A stretch of DNA of 64,000 nucleotides from Paraspadella gotoi (taxonomy: Eukaryota; Chaetognatha): positions 22,603,575 to 22,667,574 of the forward strand of contig CM119266.1 of assembly GCA_051294375.1 (NCBI GenBank), in the 5' to 3' direction. Below the pieces are notes generated by a model. It was given only the letters and a program-made list of their open reading frames with translations, was not told where the DNA came from and searched no databases. Numbering within the stretch: the stretch's first letter is position 1; each line of letters starts with the position of its first letter. Shown in pieces: positions 25,501-39,489 of the stretch. The translations under genes were made by a program, and so were the position numbers.

Positions 25501-28500
25501 CTTGGCCCGGGGATCCTGTGGTGGTATATTCACAATGCCTCGCACCCATCATTAATTAGCCAATTCCATTGGCTCAGAGAGGGAACACACCATCCCAGGT
25601 GTTGCATTCCATCCACAGTCTAACAACTTCTCTGCATTGGCCAAGCAAGACTGTTCTAGGGTAACCGCGCCAGTGAGGAAGCACCTAAATCCAACAGTAA
25701 GATATCCCTTCCCAATGGGCATTACAGGTAACCCGGCTGTTACCATAGTGCCTCTTTTCTAGACTGAATGAGAGTTCTAAATTAGTCAAACCTTTTGAAT
25801 AGAAAAAATATGGCTCTAATTTTTAAACATTAAAGGCTGTACAGTAAAAAGATTTAGGAAAACATAGAAAATGGCAAGAACTTAGTAGAGTCACTCAAAC
25901 AAGTTCCACAAGTTCAACAAGCTACACAGCCCAGGCCCTTCGCCTCTTGCCGCCCCTGCGTGTTGCTTATCCCCAAACTTAGCCCCATAGTCCTGAAGAT
26001 TGTTTTTCTAAAATGCTCTAAATTTTAAAATTTTGGATAAACCGCAGACAGACGCTTACACTCTGGCACTATTATTTGGATAAGGCATAAGTATATACAG
26101 CAATAGAATGGGTCCAAGGCTTGGATTAGTCTTGGGTATTTTTCATAGCGGTTTACCGCCTTCCTTACAGTTCCGGTCTGGTATCTATGGTCATGAGTTT
26201 ATGGTTCTACTCAAAGGGCCACCGTGCTAAAGTTACCGGTGCGGTGAAGTTTGCACTGTATTACGTATATAGCACGGTAAACCATTTCAATTGTCTATTA
26301 TCTAACAGGGTCATTATGCTTTACCAATTGAGTAAATTCGGAAGAGCGTTGGCCTCGTGTAATAGTAATAGTAATTTATATATAGACTCAGGACAGGATA
26401 ATCAAATATACTGATCAATATCTTCCAATAATTTTAGCTATTTTGGCTAGAGATTAAATTTACCTCTGAACCGCTTTTTTTATTGGTTCTGTACCTTTTG
26501 TCGCACTGTGGGAAGACAACATATAAAAATTTAGGATTATATTCAAATTAACTGTTACACATCTTAAAAGTTTCACCTCTCAAAAATCTCTTTTTCTCCG
26601 AAAGTATTTCCATCATACAGTCCCAATCTATTCCTATTGCCTTGCACCTGAAACAGAATTTTTTTTAAAATACAGAGTATCTCAAGCGTACTGTCACTTT
26701 ACAAATGAACGCTGTGTCAAATTGGTATGGTAAATTATCAATTTGAAAGAACCACCGGAGAGATAAGTTAATACAGTTTTTTTTATACCTATATTATCAT
26801 GTTTATTTTTATTTTTATTGATACATGAAAAATTTTAAATGAGGGGAAATTTTGTTTTGAGAGTCGATAAAAATATTTTGGTGATATTAAATTTATCAAG
26901 TAGTCCTGCTTTTGGTAAAAATTGTGCATATTATATTATTGTAGGCCACTATGTTTATTGTGCCCTTTACTTAGAATTTTGTAAATTGGGAATGATTGAC
27001 GATGATGATAATGATTTCAAAAGAGAAGATTCCAAGAATGATTACAAAGGAAACTGATAAACGCTACAAATTTAATATCCTATGATTCAGCATATGATAC
27101 ATGGAGTACATTCTGCTGCTAAAACTATTTTTCAGCTGACTTCAGCTCATAAGTATTGCTAATGTAATTGGCTCTGTCAAACAAGCTGCAAAAAATATTT
27201 TCGACTTTGGCTTAGAGAACTGATAAAATAAAATTGTTTGATTTTAAAATTAAAGACATCGTATAAACCTGTAATAACTTCTGGATCCAACGAGTACAGT
27301 AAATGAATTTTTTATTACTGAACTGATTCACTGTATTCATTTGTAAAGTGACAGTACGCTTGAGACACTCCATGCAAGAAAAACATTGGTAAAATTATTT
27401 TCGTATAAAGCAACAAAGAGAAAGGATGAGGGACAGAAAGAGAAAGAAAGAGAAAGAGAGAGATTCAAAGGACAAACCCAACCCCAAAAAGAGAGAGGCA
27501 AGAGGATATAACAAAGGTTCAGGGAAAGAGTAAAAGAGAGGGTGAGCTCAGGTTAAACTTAAAAAAGTTTAAAGGTGAATGGAAAACTTATTAAATTCGG
27601 AGTACAATAAATGTACAACAAAAATTTTCAAAGACAGTCAAAGTTTTGAGACATTAACAGTGTATTGGCGTACGCGGTTGCCAACACGAGCGTCGCCGTG
27701 CGGGGAGACGGCTCGGCGTCGGACGACTAAAGAGTGACTGGGCAGTGATTTCGATTCGGTTATTTTCAACAATGAAATTGGAACTTAACTAATTATTATT
27801 CCTTTTTTCCCACTGATAAATATGAAAAACTCTTTATTTACAAAAACAGTTGGCTATAGTTATAACATAGATCTCACTGGGTGAATTTCTATGCTTTAAA
27901 AATACTGTAAGACAGAATTCTTTTTAAGGTATCAGCCCTAATTAAGAAGAAACTTGAAACGATTTTTTATGGTAAGAGCAACTTTTAAAGATAAAAATGC
28001 TCGTAGGATCTATCACGTTTTTTAGATATACTACTGCTTAGGCAAAAAAACGGCATACTAAATTATAAAACTTTTTTCCTTTTATTCTACTCATTTTCTT
28101 ATTTTCTTTCTCTTTTGAGCTTTCTCTCTGTCCCTCTCTCTTTTTCTCTGTCTTTTACCCTTTCTCTTACTTTTCTCTCTTCAAAATTATCTGTGTCATC
28201 CCTTCTTTTCTTCCTTTACCTTTATTTTCCTTCCTCTCTATATCTGCTTTTCTCTCCCTCTCTGATTCTCTTTCTTCCATCTTTCTTATCTTTTCTTTTC
28301 TCTTAATCATTCTCTTTCTCCCTCTTCTCCCCATATATTAATTTCTTAACAATCTTTCTCCTTCTCCCTGCCCCTTTTTTCACACATGCTCTCTTTTTTC
28401 TTATATTTTTCTCTTTCTCATTCATTTTTTGAATTTAAATCATACTGAATATATAAAAATCTTTCAAATATATTGTAAGAGAAAAACTAGGGTAGAACAA

Positions 28501-31500
28501 TAAATTTTTTATAAAAAAACGTGTCGATTGGGACAAAAAATGTTCAGACACTTCCCATGACTTTGAAAGAATGCGGTTTTTTTTAAATATTGAACATTAG
28601 TAAGTTTCTCATCTGATGAAACTATATAATTAGCTAAAAAACAAGTTTTAGTTTTAAAAAACGCACCTCACAAAACCTCACAAATTAAAAGTTGGCTTAA
28701 AAATATTTTTGCAGCCAAAGTACTAAATTTTTTGCACTAATTTTTTAGGTGTTGAAAACTCAGTTGATAAGGAATAATTTCCTAGATTTGTAAGTAAATC
28801 AAAATATTTTTGTTTAACAAATTGTAAAAAAAACTAAAAATGTGAGTTTTTGACTAGTCAATTTTAAAATTAATTCAAAGGTAAACAATATATTTTTAAT
28901 TTAATATGAACTGACTCAGAAGTAAGGAAAATAAAAAGGACCTGAAAGCCAAAGTAAAATTTTTTTTTCCAATAATCTTGGCGTTCAAATCTCAAGACAA
29001 AAGTCAAAATGGACAAAAATGGACATAATTTTTTTTATTAAAAGTAGGGAAAATGATATTGATTCTTGATTAGAAAATGCAGCAGATGATTTCAATTAAT
29101 CCGTAGGCCAGCCCACTTTGTCTTAGGGTTCAAATTTAATCCATTTTGTAGGAAATATTCTAGCAATATTGCAAAAAGTGGTTTTTTTGCTGAATTCCTC
29201 GATAGAAATCACTGCCCTTGATGATCTCAAGTTTCCCTGTTTCGCAATCGAGAGTCGCGTCGATGATTTATTTGAAGAAGAGGGGGAAAAAAGGGGTTAA
29301 TTTCTCAATCGTCGTCAACAAAAAAGTCAGCCAAATAGCTACGAGTTGGGGTATAGGGTTGATGTAATGAAGTTTAAAAAAAAATAGAAAGTAAAAAGTT
29401 AAAAACAAGAATGAAAGAGAGGTTTTTTCTTCATCAATGTCAATAAATCATAATTTGATAGGCTCTTCATTTACCTTATCATTTCGATGGAAGTCAAAAG
29501 TAGTTTTATTGAAAATTTTATTTGGAGGTAGGTCCGTCTCACTAAAGGGCTCTACAAAAATTGAAAAAAATATTTACTTCATTAACAAAAGCATAATGAA
29601 TTTGTCAGATTTCGATTTATAATATTATTTAAAGTAGTAATACCACTAAAACAAGAATTGCTTATTCTATCTCTGTATACGGGTTCGGACTTAAAACTTA
29701 CCCCCCGTAGGAAATATTACTATTTCCTTAGATAATTTGTATTTTAAAATTTAGTTTGATCAATTATTTGATTAGTCATTTTACTTCATGTCAGCTCTTT
29801 ATTTATGAAGTATACAGATCTGCTCAAAAAAAAGTTTAATAGTAGTGATAAAAGCATTTAATTTCGTTAATTGAAGGAAAATTACATTTTTTATGACTCA
29901 GTTAATTAGTACTTGGTCGGACCACTATTTGCTCACAGGGCTGAAAGGGAAAACAATAATATAAATAGACATGAATCAAATAGACAATGTTTAATAATAA
30001 CATGCATCGGCAAGTTCAGAGTCTTTGAGATTGTCCATGATATTGTCTCCAACACTGCTTCCATGCGACGAGGGAGAGAGTCATAGAGGCTGCGCAAATA
30101 TGAAGGGTTCAGCTCCCGCCAAATGAGTTTTACAATTTTTTTTATTTCATCGACTATCGTAGCGTTGTACTGCAAAATATCCCTTTTCATCCTTCCCCAG
30201 ACGTTTTTAATGATGTCACAGTCAGGCGAGTTTCTGGGCCAACCTTTGAGCACCTTAATCCCATCTTTCTAATGCCATTTTTCGGTGGTTTTGGCTTTGT
30301 GTCCAGGAGCTCCATCCTTCATAAAAAGACGCCTATTCCCTGTTTGAGGACTGACCACAATTCTTCTTTCTTTCCATTTTTTTTTTCAACTGGTTTGCAG
30401 AAGCCTTACGGTCTTGTATTGCAAAACTTTTGAGGTACTTGTCCTCACTCTCCGTGGTCATGCGAGACCGCTTACTTCCAACAGCTCATCCAAGGTCTCT
30501 AGTTGCTTCAAATTTCTTGACAACTCTGCAGATGGTGGTTGGAAAGAAATTCAATTGTTTGGCGATCCTACATTTTGATAAACCCGCCTTCCAAAGTTGA
30601 ATAATTGCAGCTTTCTTCTTGGGGTTAGCTGTTTTGAAGTTTCCATGGTAAAAAACACAAAAAATTACAAAAAACAAAGATGGATAAAAAGTTTTTTTAC
30701 TCAGAAAAAGTAAAATGTAAGACAAAATTTTGATCCTTTTTTTATTTTAGCACAGCTTCTATAATATTTAGCCAAAAAACCTCGACTGGGCTCAAATGAA
30801 AGATCTTTATCTTGGCTTAAAAATGAACCCAAGTTCTAATTAATAGGACGACAGATAATTGAGATAGTAGGGGGTCCAAAGTTTAAACTTTTTTTTGAGC
30901 AGATCTGTACCTTCCTTAGGTCCTTAGTCTTTTGGTACAGTTGAGCATCATATTTATTTCGCCCTATACTGCATTAATTTAGAGCTCCCAGAAATACCAT
31001 GCATTTTTGAAGGTTTCTGATACCTGAAAAGTTTCTTGTGCCAAATTAAGTGGAGAAAACGAATACCACAATAAAAAAATTTCCCTGAATGCTCTTGATG
31101 GATTTTCAACGCCAGTTTTTGCGTCGTACCCCTTCCGGTTTCAAAGGAGGATGTTGAAGGAGGACCGCATTCGTCAAGGCTTACTTGACGGCATTGAAAC
31201 CATGTTGGCATGCCGATGACCAATCGAGGCGGCGCGGTTTGCCTTTGAGGGCATTGTACAGTGGCATCGTGTGATGTGCCACTCTTGGAATGAATCTCCT
31301 ATAGTAGTAGGGTAGCAATCTTGTCAGACACCTCTCAGGCCTGAAGAACCAGAGTGATGTCTTGGCCCAGGGTTCCTGCGATGGTATATTCATACTGCCT
31401 CACGTCCATCATTGTTCAGTCATCAATCTCATTGGCTCATAGCTCAACACGCCATCCCAGGTGTGTTCCATTCCCAGTCCTAACAACTTTCCTCTGCATT

Positions 31501-34500
31501 GGCCAAAGCGAGACTGTCCTAGGGACTGGAGGCGTCACTGAGGGTTGGAAGCCCCCAATGCTAACAGTGAGATTTCCTTTCCCAATGGGCATCACAGGCG
31601 ACCCGGCTGTTGCCATACTTAAATTAATCAAAATAAAGTTATTAGTAACCTTATTACTAAATTTTTTGTTGTGGTTTATAAATAAGTTTAAAAAATTATT
31701 ATTACGAAAGATTTATAATTAGAAATTATTATTTTTTTTAAGCCAAATCGTCCCTGACCAAATTACTCTACAAATTCTAATAATATTTTATAAGAAAGTA
31801 TGATTTGGTTATACAAATAGAACTCTCTAAGGGATTTTTAATATTTAATCCTTAGGCCAAGATATTGGCCTTTAAAGGTTTGCCAAATGATGCAAAAAGA
31901 AAGTAGCAAATTAGATAGAAGGCGCCTTGGCCTTTGTGGCAAGCCTCCCACTCAACCTTAACCCTAAACCTCTCCCCCAACCTAAACCTTAGCCCAGGCC
32001 TTTTATTCATTTGCAAGCCTCAACCCTAATCTTAATGTCCCTAGTACAAGCCTTTTTAAGCGAGCTAACAGCAAAATTATCATTTGGCGAGGTTGCCATG
32101 ATTAAGTATTGCGATTTTTCAATTTGGACGGGCTCAGAAAAGGGCAGGAAGCTTGGGTTAGCGTTAAGGAATGTCCTGGGGAAGGAAATTAAGGATTAAA
32201 GATTGGCCTTATTGATGGCAAGGAAGCAGGGATGCCTTAGTTGAGGCTGAGGTGAGGATTGGTGGAGAGGCTCTGGAGTGATGCAGGGTTAGGGATCTGG
32301 CATGAGGCCTAGGTTAGGGTTAGGGCTAAGGAAGTTGCTCTCTGCAGATGTCACCAGCCAGGGAAACAGGTTAGGGTTTGGATTAAGGACCGGTTTGGGG
32401 TTAAGTTTTAGCAGGAAGTACACTAGCTTGGGTTAAGGTTAGAAGAGAGGCTGCTCGGGTTAAGATACAGACTTGGGGTGAGACAATAAGCTCACGTCAG
32501 GGTTAGAGCTTGGGTTAGGTTAGATATCCCAAGCAAGGGAAACTGATTAAGATTAAGGTTTTGTTTAGAGCCCAGTTTAGGGTTAGGGTTGAGTGAGAGG
32601 CTTGCTAGCTGCAAAGGCTAAGTCGCCTTCCATCTAATTCGGTACTTTCTTTTTGCATTACCTGGTAAACTTTTTAAAGGCCAATATCTTGGTTTAAGAT
32701 TAAAGATTTAAAATCCTTTAGACAGTTCTATTTGTTTAACCAGATAGTAAAATTTAATTAAAATTAGTAGAGTAGTTTGGTCAGGGCCGTTTTGAATTAA
32801 AAAAATTATGAATTTTTAACTTGAAGCCTTTTGTAATAATATTTTTATAACCTTATTTATAAACAAAAAAAAATGTTGGTAACTTTATTTTGATTAATTT
32901 AAGTATGCTGGCATATTTGTTTCCAAAAATCCCGAATTTTTAAAACCGGAAGTGGTTCGACACAAAAATTTGCGTGGAAAATCCATAATGGGAATCCATG
33001 AAAATTTTTTATTGTGATATTTGTTTTCTCCACTAAATTTGGCACAAGAAACTTTGCAGGTATCAGGAACTTTCATAAATGTATATTTCTGGGAGCTCTA
33101 TGCATTATCCATAATCTTAGTATATATGTTAAATGATAAATTAAGTTTCAGTATATAATAATTTATGGTGGACTACAATCTATTACCCATTTATCAGTGG
33201 CCATTGCTGCAGGAGGCAAGTCATTCGTTTCTTCAACCCAAAGGTCCGGGGTTCTAGCCCGGTGGTCGCTTAGCAGGCGTTTAACCCTCTGTAATACGGT
33301 GTTACAGCCTGATCCGAAGCACAGGAATTATTTATATTGAACGGTTCTGTCAGTAATTCATAATAATTATTATTATTTCTTTAAATTTAAAATTTCAGAA
33401 ATTAATATTTTAATATTCTTTATTGTTTTATTATTATTTATAACAAAATTTTAAAAAAATATCATATTTAAAAAAAAACGATAGTTTTTTATGATTTATG
33501 AGATTTACTCTCTCACCAACTCTTATATTATCTCTCTATAAATCGTTGTTTCTGTTTTTAAAAACTTTTTTTTTAAACCAAAAATATAACTAAGAGTGAC
33601 CTAATAAAATGTTTAATAATATTTTTTTTTAATTTTGTAAAGAATTAAAAAGAATAGACCAGAAATCTTTCGCCCGTGTATCTTATCAGCATTTTTAATC
33701 TCAGTGTTGCATTTAAGTCTTTTCGGAGGCGTGGGTTCGAATCCGACAACTGCCACCACATTTAAATAAGTAGACAGAAATTTCAACATGAAACCAAAAA
33801 TGTATTTTATTCTTGAGAAATATAATATGCGAAGACCGTGTCAGAATTTGAGCAGATGGATTCAATACAAAATAGTCTGGAATTTATACAATACAATCGG
33901 ATCATTGACACGGGCTCGTTTCCCGATGGCATGAAGCCTCTCTTCTCATTGGTCCGTTTCGATGATGATTCATCCAATCACAGAGTCCTAGGTAAATTTT
34001 ATCCGAGTCGCCGATCCGATTCCATTTTTGGTTCCGATTCCATCTGCGATGGTTGTTACGGTCTTAATTTTTCTTTTCCAAAAAGAAACGAACTATATTT
34101 TTTCATCTTCTTTCTCTTCGTTTTCCCATAAACCTCCCGAGCGTATTAAAATCCAGGATCGCCACTTAATGTTAAAGTAAGACTGTCAAGAATTAATTAC
34201 CTGTAATGCAACCATCCGTGCAAGTCTCGTAACCTGAAGTTAAACATTAACATATTTGAAAAATAGAACTAATTTTATTCCGTTTTTTAACTGTCAAAAA
34301 TTTATTAAGAATGTCATTTTGTACAAAAATTATGCTATTAAGAAGATTTTTTTAAATTATGGGCTTTAATAATTTTTAAAATAGTATCGTAATATTCTGG
34401 TGGTCCTATCACCACAGATGGATTAAAGCTGTTTCTTTCACAGCGCCTCAGTGGCTCAGTGGCCTAATGCACCATCCCAATGTGCGTCCCTGGTTCGAGC

Positions 34501-37500
34501 CCTGAGGTTGTCATGTAGAAAGTGGGATGGACCGGGTAACCCGCCTGTAGGCAAGGGCCTACTGCCAGATCCAAAGCTCTGGACTACATGAACATGCTGT
34601 CTCGCTGTCGCCATGAGGTGACACCGCTGCGGGTGTAGCGCTCTGTAAAACCAGCCTCTTCAATATTAAAAAAAAAAGAGTTAGAAGGGTGAGATTAAAA
34701 CGAAAATAAAACTAAAAGTATTAGTAATACTAAAATAAAAGTAATAATTTTTTAATTGGATCAATTAGTGGATTGAAAGAAGATCTAAATATACATTATA
34801 CAATATCTCTTAGAACAAATATTTGTTTTGAAATACAAAAAAATTAAAAAAATTTTCTTACTGTTGTTTTCTATATTTGAAGGGTCTTTTTTCTCTTTCT
34901 TGACCGCTGGAAAAAAGTCATTCTCACTATTTCTATATATTTTTTTTAACAACTTTCTTTGCCTGTAGACGAGCTGAAGTTGATTTGTGATTCCATCTGC
35001 TTGAGCGGTTTAAAAATTTGAATGTCCATGCTTGACATAAAGACCGATGAATCTAATAAAAGCATTTTTATAATCATTTTCCACTATTTCGTAGACTTAT
35101 ATACGACTTATGTAAAAGCATAATCAAAACTAGACACTTTGATCAGTTTTTTATTTTTACAGTCATGTGCAAAAAATAAATGCGCCACTTTATATCAACC
35201 TGTATGTTATATTTTTTTTTTAATTTAAAAGTAAATGAAAAATTAGTAAAATATAAATTTTATAAAAATCGGGCTATCTAATTGGAGGCAGTAATTTAAA
35301 AAAAACAAACTTTAAAGCAAAACTAAACGTTAAAAAAATTGATTCAGTTAAGGTTAATCTTTTTTATTTTTAAATTCTTTTTATGATTTTTATAATAAAT
35401 TAAAATAAAAAAAATTATAAGACATATCCAGAAGAATAGTTAGCTAACTGGATTGACTCAGATCTTTAAATAATAATTTGAGCAAACAATGTCGGATCTG
35501 CCCACGATCATTATCGGTAATTTAATAATTAATTAATAATTATAAATACAGGGGCTAAGAAAGTTTTTTACTCATGTCATGTCATATCATGTGATCAAAG
35601 GGAAATACACGTGAAAATAAAGTCACTGCGGCGCAGCACATTGGAATCACTGTTCTTGTTCAAATATTATCATATTCTGCAAATTGTTTTGTGCTTTTTT
35701 TGTCTTTGAATTATATTTAATATTATTATTTTAATGTATTCACTCATTGAAGTAATTAAATATTTTCTGATATATAAGAAATCACTTTTTTTTAAATTTT
35801 AATTTTTAAGTACGGTTTATATAAAAGAGATCAAAAAGTTGCATAAAGGTCATTACTACTACTTTACTACACATTCTTTTCCTAGTCAGAGTTTAAAAAA
35901 AAAGAATACCTGCGGTAGCATCAGAAATTCCAGCTGAATTTCCAGCTAAAGTTCCAGCTCTGCACATTCAGATAAGATATCTCAGTTTCGAAATCAAACT
36001 TTTTAACAGTCTTTATCAGATCAAGGAAAAATTAGCTCTCAACTTCAACAAACATCATCCTTGGGATTAATTAATTTAAATTAAGACTATTATAGTGCTG
36101 ACTGATTTCGAAAAAAAGATGAACAAACGGAGATATGAAAGAACTTTGTTGCGTTCCACTGGCTACCGAAGGTTCATTCGTTCCTCCCCCTGAGCAGCAA
36201 TGGTTTCAATAAAGAAAATTAAGATTTTAATTTAACATTAAATTCTATGATTCGTTACTTGAAAGAAACGACGACTGCAGCGGCGAGATTAGAAGGATGA
36301 AAACTTTTACGAGGTATAAACTTTTTGTTTGACATATTTATATGATTGGTTAGACTAGATTAGACGCGACTCTATAAGTAGGGAAGTCTGGCGTTTAGCG
36401 ACCGAGATAAAAATTAGCGAATAAAAAAGTTGTTATTTTACTCACTGAATAAAAATACTTAAAATACTTACAAAATACATAAAATTGATAAAATTATTAT
36501 TGCGAAAACATTGTTCAATCACATGCAATATATCTAGTGCCTTTTTTTTTTATTGAAATCGATAGAAATTAACTAAAAATATTAGAATTAATTTTTCTTT
36601 TTGATATAATAAGAGAACCAAATTTCCGTCACTTGATGTCGTCATGATACTAGTAAATATGCGTTTGAGGATTCCAAATCTGTTTTTAAAATTGACCTAC
36701 GTAGACGCGCATAGACGCGATATGCCTTGAAAGCAAGTTGTTTGGTTTGGTTCCACTTAAATTTTTAGCTTCGGCCTAGTCTATTGGTAATAAAAAAATT
36801 GATTTTCTTTGATATCTTTTTAACCAAAAATGATAGAACAATGAGACTGGTATCATATTAAAGCCATAATTATGGGGCAAATTTTCCATATAATTTTTTA
36901 AAATGTTTTAAAGGATTTTTTTAAAATCTTGATCGGAATCTTAGTCAAAAGTATAACAACTTTTGAAATTAAATTAAACACACTTGGCCACATTAAAAAA
37001 AAATAAATATAGATTCTGGAAGAGAAAAGATTGAATTATGTTTCTGATATAAACAAAAATTTTCTATCCCTCAAATGTTTATATAATTACTAAGGATAAT
37101 GATTATCATTTAGTTGAAAACAAAAAAATTCATGTAGGAACCTTAAAAAACATATGATTTAATTATGATAATTTAGTAGTTCAAACTTTGTTCCCCCTGA
37201 TTTAAAAACTACTGAAATAGGGCTAAAAGACTGTATTATCAGATTTTTAAATTTTAAGATTTAGCTGTGTCTACGAGGCCTGGCAGAAAAAAATTATCAC
37301 AATTTTTTTGTTTTATGTCATAATGCTATCATAAAATAATCTTAATGCATTATGAGGTATGAGGTATCATATGATAGCTAACGATGTCTGCTACATGACA
37401 GCACGTGAAAAAAAATTTTCTTAATAAAAAAAAAAAATCACCAGACTACCCTACTATAAGACGCTTTTTGGTCTGTCTGTTCGTGGATAAAAATTAAGCT

Positions 37501-39395
37501 TTGCAATAATTTTGTTCTAGAAAATTTTTTGCATATTGATTCGGGTGAGCTTCTTTGTGACGTCGTCGTCGTCGTCGGCGTCGTCGTCGGCGTCGTCGTC
37601 GTCGTCGTCGTCACGCATTTTTATATAAAAACTACTACGCTTTTATAGGTTTGGCTGGGACTTACCGTTTTTTTTTAAATAAAAATTATCATGAACTATG
37701 ATAAAGTTTTTCAAAAGTGTGCGATCATAGTAAGTTAAAAATTTAGATATGGCTTCTCATCTTGAAATAGCTTTGATATTTTCTTATTACATTTAGACTT
37801 AAGTATTTTTTTTTTTAAATCTATAATAAAAATGGGAAATCAAAGGACCTTTTTAATGAGAAGCTATATCTTAATTTTAATACAAATAAAAATAAAATCT
37901 TTTACAAGCTATGATTGGAAAAAATTGTAAAAATTTCCAATTGTAAACAATTGTAACATTTTTTTACTTTTTTTTATTTCTTTAAATTATATATATATTT
38001 TTCTTCCTATTTTTGTCAGTTGCTGCCTTTTCAGAACCCTTTAAAAACGAGTTCAGGCTCTGCAGTAACTGTTCAGCTGCCTTCCAGCGGCTGTCCAGCT
38101 TTTTCTCTCTTTCTCTCTCTGTCTCTCTTGTCTCTCTCTTTTTCTTTCTGTTTCTCTCTGTCTCTCTCTCTCTCTGTACGATCTCTTGCGTGATCGTTTT
38201 TTGAAAAATTTTGATTATTTTTTTCCTTTAAAAACTTTTATTATCACCATTTATTCCGCGATTTTTTCTAAATCCCAAATTTACATCCGAGATTTTCGTG
38301 GATTTATTCTCTTTCTTTCTCTCTCTCTTTCTTTCTCTCTCTCTCTCTTTTTCTCTCTCTCTTTCACTCATTTGTTTGTTTTATTTATGATGAATGATTC
38401 ATTGCGTCAATGAATGACTATCATCATATCAATGAATGATTATCATCGCATCAACCAATTGGTTAATATCACATCAATCATTTGGTTATCATCACATCGA
38501 TCATTTGGTTATCATCGCATCAATTATTGGTTATCATCGCATCAAATTTTTGGTTATCATCGCATCAATATTTGGTTATCATTGAAGGGAGGCGAGATCC
38601 TATTCTTTTAAGTTTTTTTATGTTCGATTTAACGAAGCCAGAAAATCAAAAAAAATAGTAACACCTTTTTTTTTTCTCTTCTCTTGGAAATAAAATTTAT
38701 AACTCACTCCGGTATATAATTCTACATCCAATCGTAACTTGATCAATTATTAACCACTTCACTTTATTCTCTCGCTTAACTATGAAATTTATCTCTCCTT
38801 TTAGTAGATAAGATAACAATTTTCATCCTACTAGTCTCGTTGTTTGCGTGTGACGAAACGACGACGGCGCCACCGACTTCTTTTGCGTCGAACCCGATTC
38901 GGAGGTGGTCGTCTTCAGCCGAATCGTGCCTTTGGTCGAGTCCACTAAGAAAACCCACACGTCGCTGGACTGGCGGTTAGTGTAGGATTTCGGGAGGGGG
39001 GGGAGTATATTAACAAAATTTGGAGGCGAGACGAGCTTAACGCTGAAATTTAAGAAAGAAGAGACCGATGACTTTGTTCTAGGGCATATCAGCAGCAACA
39101 ACCGAGTCGAAACTGTATTGGTGATTGAAGCTATATGCATTTTTTGTAAGTGTAATTATTGGTTAATTAGAATTAGTTTTTCCCCCCCGTTTCATTCTCA
39201 CCCTCAAGACCATCTGACGAGCAAATTGGGAGATCTTCTGAATCTGTTGATCGATCGATGTGATTTCTTGGAAAAGTTCGCTGCCCAATTTCGCAAGGAG
39301 GTCGCTGCATTTCTTCTCGTTCATCAGGTCGGTGTAGTTGACTGCCTGATGCAGCGTAATGCCGCCTGACCCGAATGGGATTTTGTTGAGAGAGA

Positions 39396-39489
<94 letters not shown>

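Larger units (their letters stand above)
30979..33101. mobile_element. R3 inverted-repeat element, composite with nested insertions
   Basis: About 165-bp inverted arms, 30979-31145 and 32925-33101, share AGAGCTCCCAGAAATA ends and an inner GGATTTTC...TTCCGGTTT block. Between them lie a gypsy fragment, R2 and a foldback element. The short form at 18627-18905 shows the arms also exist close together. Confidence 0.65.
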
